From Batkoa obscura (Eukaryota; Entomophthoromycota; Entomophthoromycetes; Entomophthorales; Batkoaceae): a stretch of 64,000 nt of DNA. Positions 44,710-54,896 of the stretch are shown here, one piece after another; within the stretch, counting starts at the first letter, position 1, and the number at the start of each line of letters is the position of its first letter. Both the position numbers and the translations under genes were made by a program. Under the pieces are notes generated by a model. It made no database searches, had not been told where the DNA came from, and saw only the letters and a program-made list of their open reading frames with translations. The stretch lies in NCBI GenBank assembly GCA_030770535.1, contig JASVEC010000042.1, positions 62,001 to 126,000 on the forward strand, in the 5' to 3' direction.

Positions 44710-45344
44710 TAGTTTTCCAATCTACCAAGATTACCATACTTTAAGCAAACTCAATAATACCTTAAATAAAACACATGCCTCTTAGACTTGGTAGTTTAAC
44801 AAAGAATCAGTACCCTTATATATTTGAGCAGTGAAAATCTAACATCCTTAATCAAAGCTCTAGAGTTAGAAAAATGGCATTTATATAAACAATAAATAAA
44901 AATTGATATAAAAAATTTCAAATCTATCTATGAAGTTTGATTTCTGGAAAATATCAAGGTTCAAAAACAGTTATATTTTCCCCTATATTTGTCATAACAT
45001 TAAATTAAATTAAATTATTAATGATAAAACAATTCTATCCTTTAATATAAATCACTTTTAAATTTATCTAATAGCCATATTAAATACAATAAAGGCTTCT
45101 TTAGCTCATTATTTCACTTCAAATATTAATTTATTTTAAATAGTTGCGTTGAAACTAAGTTTTAATTTTGATGACATTCACAGTGGTTTGAAAGCAAAAT
45201 TACTCTCAATAAAATTTAATAAGAAAAATGATTTAATAATTAGTACAGCCAATAAAAATTCAGTATTCATTTAAATCTTTGAATACTAGATAATACAAGT
45301 TATAAAGGTTTAAACATCTTTTATTGTAAGAATATAACAAGACA

Positions 45345-47709
45345 ATGACAGTCTTACTGGATATATGTCAATGCATCGAGGTGGGTAGGGAGCTAATATC
45401 TGAAGGAGAAGAAACCAAAATACTTACTGGACAAATGAGTAAAATTACCCGTAAAGTAAAGAGAGGCGAATTAATAATTGAGGATATTAAAAAGAATTTT
45501 GACGCCGAGGAAGAGCCCAGTACAAAACGATTAGGGATTGTAGTTAAGAATTATTTATCAATATTAGCATCTTGTTTAGAATTTGTGCAAGCATTGAATA
45601 AAAAATATGCAATCACTAATATGTTAAATTCAGAAAATCATAAAAAAGCACTTTACTCTATTTTAAATGATATCGAACAAGCCATTTTTGAATTAGACAC
45701 TGAAGCATGCTTAATTGAAAGATTAAACTTTGAAAAGGCCAAGAAGAGCATGCAAGCCATGCTTGAAGAGGATAAAGTATTAGATTCCGTGGTTGTTCAA
45801 AATGAAATTAAGGTTGACAATAAAGGTAAATTTTTATCAGAAGTAATTATAATTATTTTATGAGAGTATAGTAACTACAGATATGAACCATGAAGACAAA
45901 AAAACAGAAATTAGCGCTGAATCTAAAAATAAGAAAGAAAATGAAGCTTTGCCATCTAAATTAACTTTAAATCAACCAGAAAATGGCATACCATCATCTT
46001 CAGATTTAAATGCTAATAATGCTGAAAGTAGTATTAGTATTCTAAATGATTCAAAGTCAGAGAATATGGTTGTTGGTCAAGAACAATCCAATATGATTGG
46101 AACAAAAAGTGAGAATAGGGTTAATTCAACTGACATTAATACTCAACAAGAAGTGTGCCAAAAGTTAGATGACGTCAGTTCCAAAGATACAAAGACGCAG
46201 CAAGAAGTAAGTTTGAACGTAAATAGTGTCATTAGTAATATTAAGAAGGATGAGGTACATCAACTAACACAAGGGATAGAAGAAATGAAAATAGAAAAGC
46301 CTTATAGTATATTAAGTGAGGAGTTCAAAGCATTTCTGAAAACCCATTATATTCCAGGTGGTAATTTAGTTCAAGAAGACAGTTTAAACAAAGATAAAAG
46401 CGTTAATGAGTTTGAGCACTATAAAATAAAAAAATATAAAATCTATTTTCCAGGATGTGTAGAGTTGGTTGAAGAAAAAAGTTATGTAAATAAATATCAA
46501 GATAATTTAAAAATGATATTAAAAGAGATAGCCAATCTACATAATTTACAGGGATCCCCTTATGTTGTTCGTTTATTTGGAATAACGGATTCTAGCTTTG
46601 GGATGCCTGACTTTTATCCTTACTCAGTTTTGGTTGAAACTACTTCTAGTGGTTGTTTATATGATTATATAAAGTGTGGCAAAAATAAAGGAGTGGAGTT
46701 CAATTTAACCTTGATGGAAGACATCGCACACGGTTTAGTTTATCTCCATCACACTCGTAATTTCAGTCATAATAACCTAAACGCATATAACATCTTAATC
46801 ACTGAAAGTAATCGAGGAAAAATTACAGGCTTCGAATTTTCAGTAAAACTAAACAGCACCAATAATGATGTCAACAATTATTCCATATTTAATCTATATA
46901 AAAATGATGCAAATAATATACCATTAAGTAAATTAATTTGGTTGGATCCATATTACGTTAACAGTTCTAATCAAATCATATCAAATTATTATTATGATAT
47001 TTATAGTTATGGTTTATTATTTTTTAGTTTATTTTCGTTAACACTGCCTTACGATAAATTAACCAAAGAAGAAGTTTATAATAATATGAAAAATAACATA
47101 ACACCAAACAAGAATCTAATAAATCAACAATATCATTTGTTATTGGATCGTACATGGGATCCAAAGCCAGAAAATCGACCAAATGCTCACCAATTATTAA
47201 GTTTATTAAACGAGCCAGTCCATCTCATCCTTCCAGATCAACAATATCACCTACAGCCCCAATTTCAATTACCACCTTCTCCTTCTAATTTCTTTTCTCC
47301 TCAATTTCAAAATGCTGATATCTCATCAATGCCGCAATTACCACCAACAAATCCCAATCTCAATTATTATAGTATGCCAATAATGCCATTTCCTAATGTT
47401 TCGAATTATAGTCCAAATCTAAATCCATCCCCTTATACTATTCCCCAAACTACTTTATCTCCCACTAATCTCAGTCCACCATTTTCTACTTTTCCAAATC
47501 ATAATATGGTAAACAGCTCCAATAAGAGTAATGCTACTGGTCAAAATTTTAATTATTCAAATACACCATTACACAGCACTAGTAGTTTTAATTCTGTTAA
47601 ATACACCAATTCGCCTATGATGCCGCCACCTTTGCCACCTAAAAGGAACGACGAAAATAATAATTTTGGAGTCAAGTTACCACCCTCTTTACCACCTAGG
47701 AGAAGATGA
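45345..47709 (+). CDS. Helical-bundle N-domain plus TKL-type pseudokinase, MLKL-like, with SH3-ligand tail
   Basis: Two exons, 45345-45825 and 45872-47709, giving 772 residues. Residues 1-160 are all-helical (QMSKITRKVKRGELIIEDIK, YLSILASCLEFVQALNKKY, ALYSILNDIEQAIFEL), resembling the four-helix N-domain of MLKL and fungal HeLo-like proteins. A charged, asparagine/serine-rich linker (165-340) follows, then a kinase-like domain (about 355-600): EIANLHNL helix C, SVLVETTSSGCLYDYI hinge, YDIYSYGLLFFSL and WDPKPENRP lobe motifs. Catalysis looks lost: the HRD loop is HNN (460-462), its lysine is N464, and DFG is GFE (480-482); N467 remains. The last 170 residues are proline-rich and end with two PxxPxR/K ligands (PPPLPPKR, PPSLPPRRR). 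Known MLKL-type proteins are switched by their pseudokinase and permeabilise membranes; a cell-death role here is inference. A signalling scaffold is the alternative. Confidence 0.7.
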
Positions 47710-47871
47710 AATGAAAGATATTGATTAAAATTAACTATTAAATTTATTTGTTAGGCTTAATTTTTGAATAACTAAACAAACTTAATATGTATTTAAATAA
47801 AATACTTTTACTATTGGTTTGGTAACACTTTTATACATTTCTGAAATGTTAAATGTTTTCTTAACTACTCT

Positions 47872-47877
47872 AAAAAA
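47872..47877 (-). terminator. RNA polymerase III terminator of tRNA-Ile
   Basis: A run of six T on the minus strand, eight bases after the tRNA discriminator base. Confidence 0.8.
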
Positions 47878-47885
47878 GAGATAGT

Positions 47886-47958
47886 TGCTCCGTATAGGGG
47901 TCGAACCTATGACCTTAGCGTTATTAGCACCACGCTCTGCCAGCTGAGCTAACGGAGC
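47886..47958 (-). tRNA. tRNA-Ile (anticodon AAU)
   Basis: A 73-nt cloverleaf with no intron. The acceptor stem GCTCCGT pairs perfectly with ACGGAGC, followed by discriminator A. The D arm GCTC/GAGC encloses AGCTGGCA (A box); the anticodon stem TGGTG/CGCTA carries two wobble pairs; its loop CTAATAA puts AAT at 34-36, which becomes IAU and reads AUU/AUC/AUA isoleucine codons. The T arm ATAGG-TTCGACC-CCTAT contains the B box. A T6 terminator follows. Confidence 0.97.
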
Positions 47959-49034
47959 CTTTTTTTGCTGCTTGTTCAATTTATAAAATATATTTTTGAG
48001 AGAAGAATTATTAAAAAAATGACATCAAAACCCACAAATTAAAAAAAAGCCTGGTAATAAATTCAAAAACATCAAACACATTTAAACTTTATCAACTAAA
48101 ACAACTGTGATGAAATTAGGATTTTGCTAAATATTTTATAGTATTAAACGATTTAAAACGTTTACTCTTTTTATTTTGTTTAATATAAATAGAATTTCGT
48201 GCAACATTCTCCACCTTTCACCCATTTTGGAGTTTTAAAACAATTTGAGTTGTACCTTTGTTGATCAAATTATTATAAAAATATACTAAAACAATGAAAT
48301 TATCCTTTATACATTCGTTTTTAAACCTCTTAAGTATACTCAACTTTGATTTGAAATCTGTAATCTAATATAAACTATCCAAAAAGTATAAGTGTGTATA
48401 TATGTATATATTTTTATCCAAGTCTAATATATGTTTTAAAAAGGTCAATGCTACGTACTACACTCATTTATAAACTTTTACATAACATTATCCAATCGTA
48501 AATAAGATAGATTACTACTAACTTATGGATCTAAATTAAAATTATCTTAATGAAAAACTTCAAATGATTTATAAGAGAGGCATTACACGAAAATAATTAA
48601 TTTTGATCAACGCTAATAAAATAATTTCAAAATAAGGTCTCAAATTTAATATTAAGTATTATGATGATCTATGAAATAAAAATTTACTAAATATAGTAAA
48701 AAATAAAAAATTTAAGTTTATTGAAATTAAAATGAATTGAATTGTGCTAAAACTAATTTATGAGTTAGAAATAAATAATTAAATTTTGTAAAAATAAAAA
48801 TAAGAATAAAACATTTTTTTAAAAAAGAGCAAGAATAATAACAATAAATCTCAAGTTATTTTATTATGTTGCTATTATGATCTACTAAAATCAGAGAATA
48901 AATTTAACTTTTATTTCATTTTCCTTCGCCTTTGGTTTACTTTTTTTCTTTTATTACTAACACTTTCTCTTATTAAAAGATACCTGGCTGTACTCTTTTA
49001 ATTATACTTAGTTGCGTTTCACTTTTATTTCAAA
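47959..49034. other. Intergenic, no recognised feature
   Basis: 1.1 kb between the tRNA and the zinc-finger gene. A pyrimidine-rich stretch (about 48910-48970) before the ATG is probably part of the zinc-finger gene's promoter. Confidence 0.5.
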
Positions 49035-49877
49035 ATGGATTTAATAAATAGTATGAGTAACGAAGAAATAGGCGACATTTCAATAAGCAATTCTAACATC
49101 ATAGAGCCTTATTATTACACCCTGGATGAAGGCTATCTTACTCATTACTCTACCCCAATAATTCAATTACAACCTAATCATGATTTATGGGGGAATGAAA
49201 TTTCATCGGAATCACCACCTTTAAATCAATTCGTAGATTATTTTAATCCAGATATGCATTTAAGCTGGAATTATCCAACGAATAATAGTAGCAGTAGTGG
49301 TAATAGTAGAAACACAGAGAATACTGATAACAACACCTTTAATGAAGCTTCTAATACAAGTTTTATCATAAATGAACACCATCATCCATATTTAAATTAC
49401 TATAATTATAACCATTATCATCATACTAATCACCAGCATTATAACGAGCATTCTATAAATAATACTTATAACAATAACAATATAGTTTATAATCCAAACA
49501 TATACATCCTAAATAAAGAGGATAAGTCATTATCAAAAAACAAGTCGGATATAGAAAAGGGAAGAAAGGGAGAAAAAAAGAAACTACTTAACCATAGCAA
49601 TAGTCCAATCAAGAAAAAGAAGGAAGGAAAATTTGAATGCAACTTTACTGGATGTGGTAAAAAATTTACACGACCCTATAATTTAAAAGCACATTTTAGG
49701 ATCCACACCAAAGAAAGACCATTTATTTGTGAAATTTGTCAGTTTTCATTTTCAAGGCTGCATGATATGAAAAGACATTCAAATCTTCATACTGGCATTA
49801 AACCATTCAGTGTCCCTCTTGTGATAAATCTTTTGCCCGACTTGATGCTCTTAATAGGCATTATAAAAAGGATTTGA
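49035..49877 (+). CDS. C2H2 zinc-finger transcription factor, third finger disrupted
   Basis: A single exon of 280 residues. The N-terminal 170 residues are disordered (asparagine-, serine- and histidine-rich). A basic nuclear-targeting stretch (GRKGEKKK, IKKKKEGK) precedes two complete fingers from about residue 202: CNFTGCGKKFTRPYNLKAHF..H and CEICQFSFSRLHDMKRHSNLH, with linkers TKERPF and TGIKPF. After TGIKPFS the annotated frame continues in non-finger sequence and stops at 49877, while the next frame reads CPSCDKSFARLDALNRHYKK and stops at 49921. So a single-base shift near 49809-49814 has cut off a canonical third finger. The finger wording (CGKKFTRPYNLK, FSRLHD.KRH, FARLDALNRH) is like fungal Crz1-type regulators. 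An intron cannot explain it, as there is no donor nearby. Sequencing error or a real truncation are both open. Confidence 0.75.
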   Translation: MDLINSMSNEEIGDISISNSNIIEPYYYTLDEGYLTHYSTPIIQLQPNHDLWGNEISSESPPLNQFVDYFNPDMHLSWNYPTNNSSSSGNSRNTENTDNNTFNEASNTSFIINEHHHPYLNYYNYNHYHHTNHQHYNEHSINNTYNNNNIVYNPNIYILNKEDKSLSKNKSDIEKGRKGEKKKLLNHSNSPIKKKKEGKFECNFTGCGKKFTRPYNLKAHFRIHTKERPFICEICQFSFSRLHDMKRHSNLHTGIKPFSVPLVINLLPDLMLLIGIIKRI

Positions 49878-50234
49878 ATACCTGCGCCACTATTTCTAGA
49901 GGCAAAAAGAAGAGTCTATAAAAATAAAAGTATATAAATTTTATCAGTGATTATAAAAATGTTATTATTTTAATATATTATTTGCCTTTTTAGAAGTAAA
50001 GGGCAGCAATATAAAAGTAAAAATCTATTGTTATATTTTTTTCTCCGATGTATGATAAAGGTAAATAAAATGAGGAAGCATTTTGAAATTACATATTAAA
50101 CTAAAATATCGATTAAGTAAACTAATAAAAAAATCAATGAAACTAAAAATTAGAATGTTAATATACTACTATTTTCACTTATGATTTACTATTTCATAAA
50201 AAATAGTAAACATTTTATATGAATTTTACCAATT

Positions 50235-50327
50235 GAGGATGTATTTTTCTGTTTAAAAATTTTACAATCTTTCCACTCAAATAGCGCTTAAAAATGGAAA
50301 AGTAGTAAAATCAGAAAAAACATCCCT
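50235..50327 (-). repeat. ~100-bp palindromic MITE, copy 14
   Basis: GAGGATGTATTTTTCTG start, TTTCCACTCAAATAGCGCTT centre and ACATCCCTA end. Confidence 0.78.
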
Positions 50328-50422
50328 ACTCATTAAAGAGTTACACATTTCATGTAAGCTTAAGACTAAATTTTCTGGACCTATAAGAATGTACAAAATT
50401 ATTTTGAAGCAAATGATAATAT

Positions 50423-50520
50423 GAGGATGTATTTTTTTGCTTAAGAATTTTACCAACAATCCTTTCATCTAAATAACACTTGAAAAATAAAAAAGTAGTG
50501 AAATAAAAAAAACAGTCTCA
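50423..50520 (-). repeat. ~100-bp palindromic MITE, copy 15
   Basis: GAGGATGTATTTTTTTG start, AAGAATTTTACCAACAATCC and AAAAAGTAGTGAAATAAAAA segments, and CAGTCTCATAT end. Same orientation as copy 14, about 95 bp away. Confidence 0.75.
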
Positions 50521-50896
50521 TATTATTATTTCGGTAAATCGTTGCTCAGAAAATACTAATAAAAGTTTAATTAGCCAAAACCAAAGCTATAGTCAACCTT
50601 TAAATAAAGCTTGTTTAAAGAACTAACTTTTTAATATTTGTTACTAAACATATGTATGATTTAATTGAATAGAGCTCAACAAATAAGTTCAATGCTTTAT
50701 ATGAATTCCTCGAGAATTATCCAAATAAATTAAAATAGCTATTATTACTGATTTAATTTAAACGTGAGTTGGGCATTTTAATTTTGTATTTGGCGAATAT
50801 AAAACTAGATATAACACTTACGGCTTAATTTAAATAGTACAAAATTAAAAATGCTTAGTTCATGTTTAAACTAGAATAATAATATATAGTCACCGG

Positions 50897-50941
50897 ATAA
50901 TACTTCGATGTAAAAACGTACATTTAATTTCGAAGTATTAT
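50897..50941. promoter_or_regulatory. 12-bp perfect inverted repeat upstream of ABC copy 3
   Basis: ATAATACTTCGA (50897-50908) and TCGAAGTATTAT (50930-50941) are perfect complements separated by 21 bp. It lies 120-165 bp before the ATG and 75 bp before the TATA box. It could be a dimeric regulator site or a hairpin; I did not see it at copies 1 or 2. Confidence 0.45.
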
Positions 50942-51014
50942 TGAATATCTAATATCCCCTTTATTATATGATTCTTGTAAAGCTATACAAATAAGCTATA
51001 TTTAAATCAAAAAC

Positions 51015-51022
51015 TATAAAAG
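51015..51022 (+). promoter_or_regulatory. TATA box of ABC copy 3
   Basis: TATAAAAG 41 bp before the ATG at 51063. Confidence 0.5.
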
Positions 51023-51062
51023 GGTGATTGGGGTATCTCAGAAATAACAACTTAATAAATAT

Positions 51063-54000
51063 ATGTTTAATTTTAATAAGAAACATAATAATAACGGAGT
51101 GAACGAAAAAGATATTGGCTTAGAGGGAAAAGAAGAAAAAGTACAAAATGTGCAAAACATACCTCTCCTTAAATTGTTCAAATTTGCTACAACTAAAGAT
51201 AGATTGCTAATATCTTTTGCGTCATTGGCTTCTATCATTAATGGTATATCTCAACCAATTTTATTTTTGTTGTTTTCTCAAGCCATTGGTTTATTCGGTG
51301 ATTATCAAAAGGATTACTCTGAGAATCCAGATCTCGCTAATAAAACATTAAGAGAGACTGTTGATTTCTTGTGTATTATGTTTGTAATAGTTGGAGCTAT
51401 TACTGCAGCCGCTGCTTACTTTCAATTATCATTTTGGTTAATGGTTGGAGAAAGTCAGGCTGTAAGAATCAGAAATAAATATTATCATTCGGTTTTAAGT
51501 CAAGAAATGGGGTGGTTTGATTCTATTTCTTCAGGCGATATCGCTTCACGCATAGCCGGTGATATTAATTTAGTTCAAGATGGCATATCAGATAAAGTCG
51601 GTCTTCTTATACAATATTTTACCTGCTTTATTGCTGCTTTCGTTATAGCTTTTATAAAAGGGTGGAAATTAACTTTAGTAATGTTAGCTTCAGTGCCACT
51701 AATGGGGGTTGTTAGTATGTTCATAAGTCATGATATCGCAGATACCTCTAAAAATGGCCAAGGTGTATATGGCGAAGCAGGGTCGATAGTTGAAGAGGTA
51801 TTATCTGCTATCAAAACAGTCTACTCATTCAATACTCAGGAAAAAGAACAGAATAGATATGAGGATAAACTAAGATTAGCTCGTAAGAAAGGGTTTCGTA
51901 AAGCTTTTTTTACAGGATTGAACAATGGTATCTATTTATTTATTATATTTGCGAGCTATGCTCTAGCTATGTGGTATGGTGGTAAATTAATTCGCGATGG
52001 AGAGCAAAGCACTGTTGATGTACTAGCTGTCTTTTTCAATGTTTTGGTTGGATCTATGGTATTAGGTATGACTTCTCCATCACTTACTGCTATTGCTACA
52101 GCACAAGGTGCTGCTGCTAAATTATTTGAAGTCATTGAAAGGGAGTCAAGCATTAATCCATTTTTAATAACAGATGAGCACTTAAAAAATCAATCTAAAA
52201 TATCATCAGTTAAGGGAAACATAAAATTTGAAAATGTACAATTCAGTTATCCATCTAGGCCAGATGTTCAGATCCTTAAAGGTATTACTTTTGAAGCATC
52301 AAAAGGACAAACTGTTGCTTTAGTTGGTCATTCTGGTAGTGGTAAAAGTACATGTGTTGGATTGATAGAAAGGTTCTATGCACCAACATCTGGAAGAGTT
52401 TTGTTAGATGGAATAGATATATCTAAAATCTCAAATAAATTCTTAAAAGAACATGTTGGTTTAGTAGGTCAAGAACCATGTTTGTTTGGTACTACTATTA
52501 AACAGAACATACTATTTGGTTTAAAGAATGACGATGAGTTTAAAGTTGATGCTAAACAATTACATGATCGTGTTGTAAATGCTTGTAAACTAGCTAATAT
52601 TCATGATTTTATCATGAAATTACCACAACAATATGATACTATGGTTGGTGACCGTGGCTCTCAATTGAGTGGTGGACAGAAGCAAAGAATAGCTATTGCT
52701 AGAGCTATAATTAAGGATCCAACTATATTATTACTTGATGAAGCTACCTCAGCTTTAGATACTGAGTCAGAAAGAATTGTTCAAAAAGCACTAGATAATG
52801 CTGCTAAAGATAGAACTACTATTGTAATTGCACATCGTTTATCTACTATTAAAAAAGCAGATAAGATCGTTGTCTTTGACAAGGGTACTATCATTGAAGA
52901 AGGAAGCCACAATGAATTAATTGAGCTTAATGGTGCTTATGCTAATTTAGTTAAACAACAAGAAATTAGAAAAGGCGCGAATGAAGAAAAAAGCAAATAT
53001 GATGCTGTAATAGGCACTGATACAAATGAAGATGAGGCAGTATTAGATATTGAAAACATTGAGTTGAATGAGGTTTTATTTAAGGTGGCAAGCCAAGTCA
53101 AACCACTCCCAGAACTTTTGGTCAAAGACAAAAATCAACCAGCAGCATTGACAAGATGTTTGAGAATGGTAATATCATATTGGTATTATGGACTCTGTGG
53201 ATCTATCGGTGCACTTATAGATGGAGTTTCTTACCCCCTTGAAGCAATTATTCTCACTAATGCCATAGACTCTTTTATAGGATTAACCACTCCACGATTG
53301 GTAGAAAAGTCTCAAATTGATATTAATTTTTGGTCCCTTATGTTCTTGGTGTTAGCTATTGCTGGTTTCATTGCTGGTTTTATGAGATACGCTGGTTTCA
53401 ACACATTAGGAGAGTATCTTACTTATGAAATACGTAGAAGATGTTTCCGTTCGTTATTGGCCCAAGAAGTTGGTTTTTATGATGCTCCTGAGAACTCAGT
53501 TGGAATTATTGCTGGTAAACTATCAACTGAAGCTGAAAATGTACAAGGTTTAGTTGGTAAGTTTTTAGGGCCAATTTTTAGTGCTTTATCTTGCACTCTT
53601 ATCAGTTTGATTATTGCTTTTTTAAGCGGATGGAAACTCACTTTAGTTGCATTAGCTATTGTGCCGCTTACTGCTTATGGTCAACTTGTTGAAGTATCTG
53701 CATTAACTGATGTTAATCAAGAAACAAAGCTTGCCTATTTAAAAGTGTCACAAATTGCTATGGAGTCAATTATTAATAAGCGCACTATTAACTCACTAAA
53801 TAGAGAGACTATATTTTTTGAAGACTATTTAGGAAGAGTTAGAAAGGCTCATAAAATTTCGAGAAAAGGCTATCTTAAATCGGCTGTAGGGTATTCATTT
53901 GCTATGAGTATTCCACATTTTACCAATGCTTTGCTATTTTGGTATGGTACTGCTTTAATTATTTCTCAAGAATATGATTATAAAAGTGTTTTTCAAATTA

Positions 54001-54896
54001 TTAATTCAATTATGTTCATGGGAATGTCGTTTGGGTATGCTTCTAGCGAGCTGCTTTCTTTAGTTAAATCTAAAATCGCTGCCAATGATATTTTTGCACT
54101 TTTAGACCGTACACCTAAGATTAATCAATCAGATGCTTATGGTAATAAAAATAAGCAACTATATGGTAACATTTCAAGTAAAAATGCTCATTTCGCTTAC
54201 CCATCCAGACCAGATACTAAGGTCTTAAATGGCTTAGACTTAGAAGTACTTAGAGATAAAAAGGTAGCTTTAGTAGGATCTTCTGGATCTGGAAAATCAA
54301 CTATCATTAGCCTTGTCCAAATGTTCTATACCCTTAGTTCTGGAAAGCTTGAAGTCGAAGGCCAAGATATCAGTGAGTGGAATGTACCTTATTTAAGAAG
54401 TCAATTATCTACCGTTGGTCAAGAACCTGTACTTTTCAATCTATCAGTTATGGATAATATCGCTTACGGAGTAGAAAGAGATGTCACAAAAGAAGAAATT
54501 ATCCATGTAGCTAAAATGGCTAATGCACATGATTTTATCATGGATCTTCCAGATGGTTACAATACTTCATGTGGTGAACGTGGTGGTAGACTTTCAGGTG
54601 GTCAAAAACAAAGAATAGCTATTGCTAGAGCACTCATTAGAAATCCAAAGCTATTACTACTTGATGAAGCTACTTCCGCTTTAGATTCTCAATCTGAAAA
54701 AGTCGTACAGGATGCTTTGGATAAAGCTTCAGAAGGTAGAACTACAATTACTATTGCCCATCGCTTGTCCACTATTCAAGATGCCGATATAATTATTGTT
54801 ATGAAAGATGGTAAAAAAGTAGAAATGGGCACTCATGATAATCTTTTAACACTTAATGGATTCTACACATCTTTAGTTCAAAATCAATCTCTTTGA
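51063..54896 (+). CDS. Full-length ABCB (MDR/P-glycoprotein-type) transporter, copy 3
   Basis: An intronless protein of 1277 residues with two TMD-NBD halves. Walker A motifs are at 422-430 and 1072-1080, and both LSGGQ and both DEATSALD motifs are intact. TMD1 up to about 51690 and blocks of TMD2 (about 53420-53560, 53750-53910) are near-identical to copy 2; NBD1 (about 52190-52965) and NBD2 (about 54180-54836) match both other copies. The linker after NBD1 is specific to this copy (GANEEKSKYDAV), so the NBD1 tract shared by copies 1 and 2 stops earlier here. Blocks of private sequence lie at about 51690-51770, 51920-52190 and 53100-53400, mostly in membrane helices and loops. Exporter; substrate unknown. 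Confidence 0.95.
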   Translation: MFNFNKKHNNNGVNEKDIGLEGKEEKVQNVQNIPLLKLFKFATTKDRLLISFASLASIINGISQPILFLLFSQAIGLFGDYQKDYSENPDLANKTLRETVDFLCIMFVIVGAITAAAAYFQLSFWLMVGESQAVRIRNKYYHSVLSQEMGWFDSISSGDIASRIAGDINLVQDGISDKVGLLIQYFTCFIAAFVIAFIKGWKLTLVMLASVPLMGVVSMFISHDIADTSKNGQGVYGEAGSIVEEVLSAIKTVYSFNTQEKEQNRYEDKLRLARKKGFRKAFFTGLNNGIYLFIIFASYALAMWYGGKLIRDGEQSTVDVLAVFFNVLVGSMVLGMTSPSLTAIATAQGAAAKLFEVIERESSINPFLITDEHLKNQSKISSVKGNIKFENVQFSYPSRPDVQILKGITFEASKGQTVALVGHSGSGKSTCVGLIERFYAPTSGRVLLDGIDISKISNKFLKEHVGLVGQEPCLFGTTIKQNILFGLKNDDEFKVDAKQLHDRVVNACKLANIHDFIMKLPQQYDTMVGDRGSQLSGGQKQRIAIARAIIKDPTILLLDEATSALDTESERIVQKALDNAAKDRTTIVIAHRLSTIKKADKIVVFDKGTIIEEGSHNELIELNGAYANLVKQQEIRKGANEEKSKYDAVIGTDTNEDEAVLDIENIELNEVLFKVASQVKPLPELLVKDKNQPAALTRCLRMVISYWYYGLCGSIGALIDGVSYPLEAIILTNAIDSFIGLTTPRLVEKSQIDINFWSLMFLVLAIAGFIAGFMRYAGFNTLGEYLTYEIRRRCFRSLLAQEVGFYDAPENSVGIIAGKLSTEAENVQGLVGKFLGPIFSALSCTLISLIIAFLSGWKLTLVALAIVPLTAYGQLVEVSALTDVNQETKLAYLKVSQIAMESIINKRTINSLNRETIFFEDYLGRVRKAHKISRKGYLKSAVGYSFAMSIPHFTNALLFWYGTALIISQEYDYKSVFQIINSIMFMGMSFGYASSELLSLVKSKIAANDIFALLDRTPKINQSDAYGNKNKQLYGNISSKNAHFAYPSRPDTKVLNGLDLEVLRDKKVALVGSSGSGKSTIISLVQMFYTLSSGKLEVEGQDISEWNVPYLRSQLSTVGQEPVLFNLSVMDNIAYGVERDVTKEEIIHVAKMANAHDFIMDLPDGYNTSCGERGGRLSGGQKQRIAIARALIRNPKLLLLDEATSALDSQSEKVVQDALDKASEGRTTITIAHRLSTIQDADIIIVMKDGKKVEMGTHDNLLTLNGFYTSLVQNQSL

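Larger units (their letters stand above)
44087..45344. other. Intergenic with two MITE copies
   Basis: 1.26 kb; contains MITE copies 12 and 13 in opposite orientation. Nothing else recognised. Confidence 0.5.
49878..51062. other. Intergenic with two MITE copies, an inverted repeat and the ABC copy 3 promoter
   Basis: 1.2 kb; holds MITE copies 14 and 15, a hairpin at 50897-50941 and a TATA box at 51015. Nothing else seen. Confidence 0.55.

Noticed and set aside
47782-47979. 65-codon minus-strand ORF
   Set aside because: It runs straight through the tRNA-Ile gene; chance frame.
49654-49813. Intron removing part of the zinc-finger region (GTAAAA donor to TTCAG acceptor)
   Set aside because: It would delete both good fingers, and the result is less plausible than a single-base shift.
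5287-54896. Possibility that the three ABC genes are assembly duplicates of one gene
   Set aside because: Flanking sequences, N-termini, linkers and parts of the membrane domains are clearly different, so they are separate loci.
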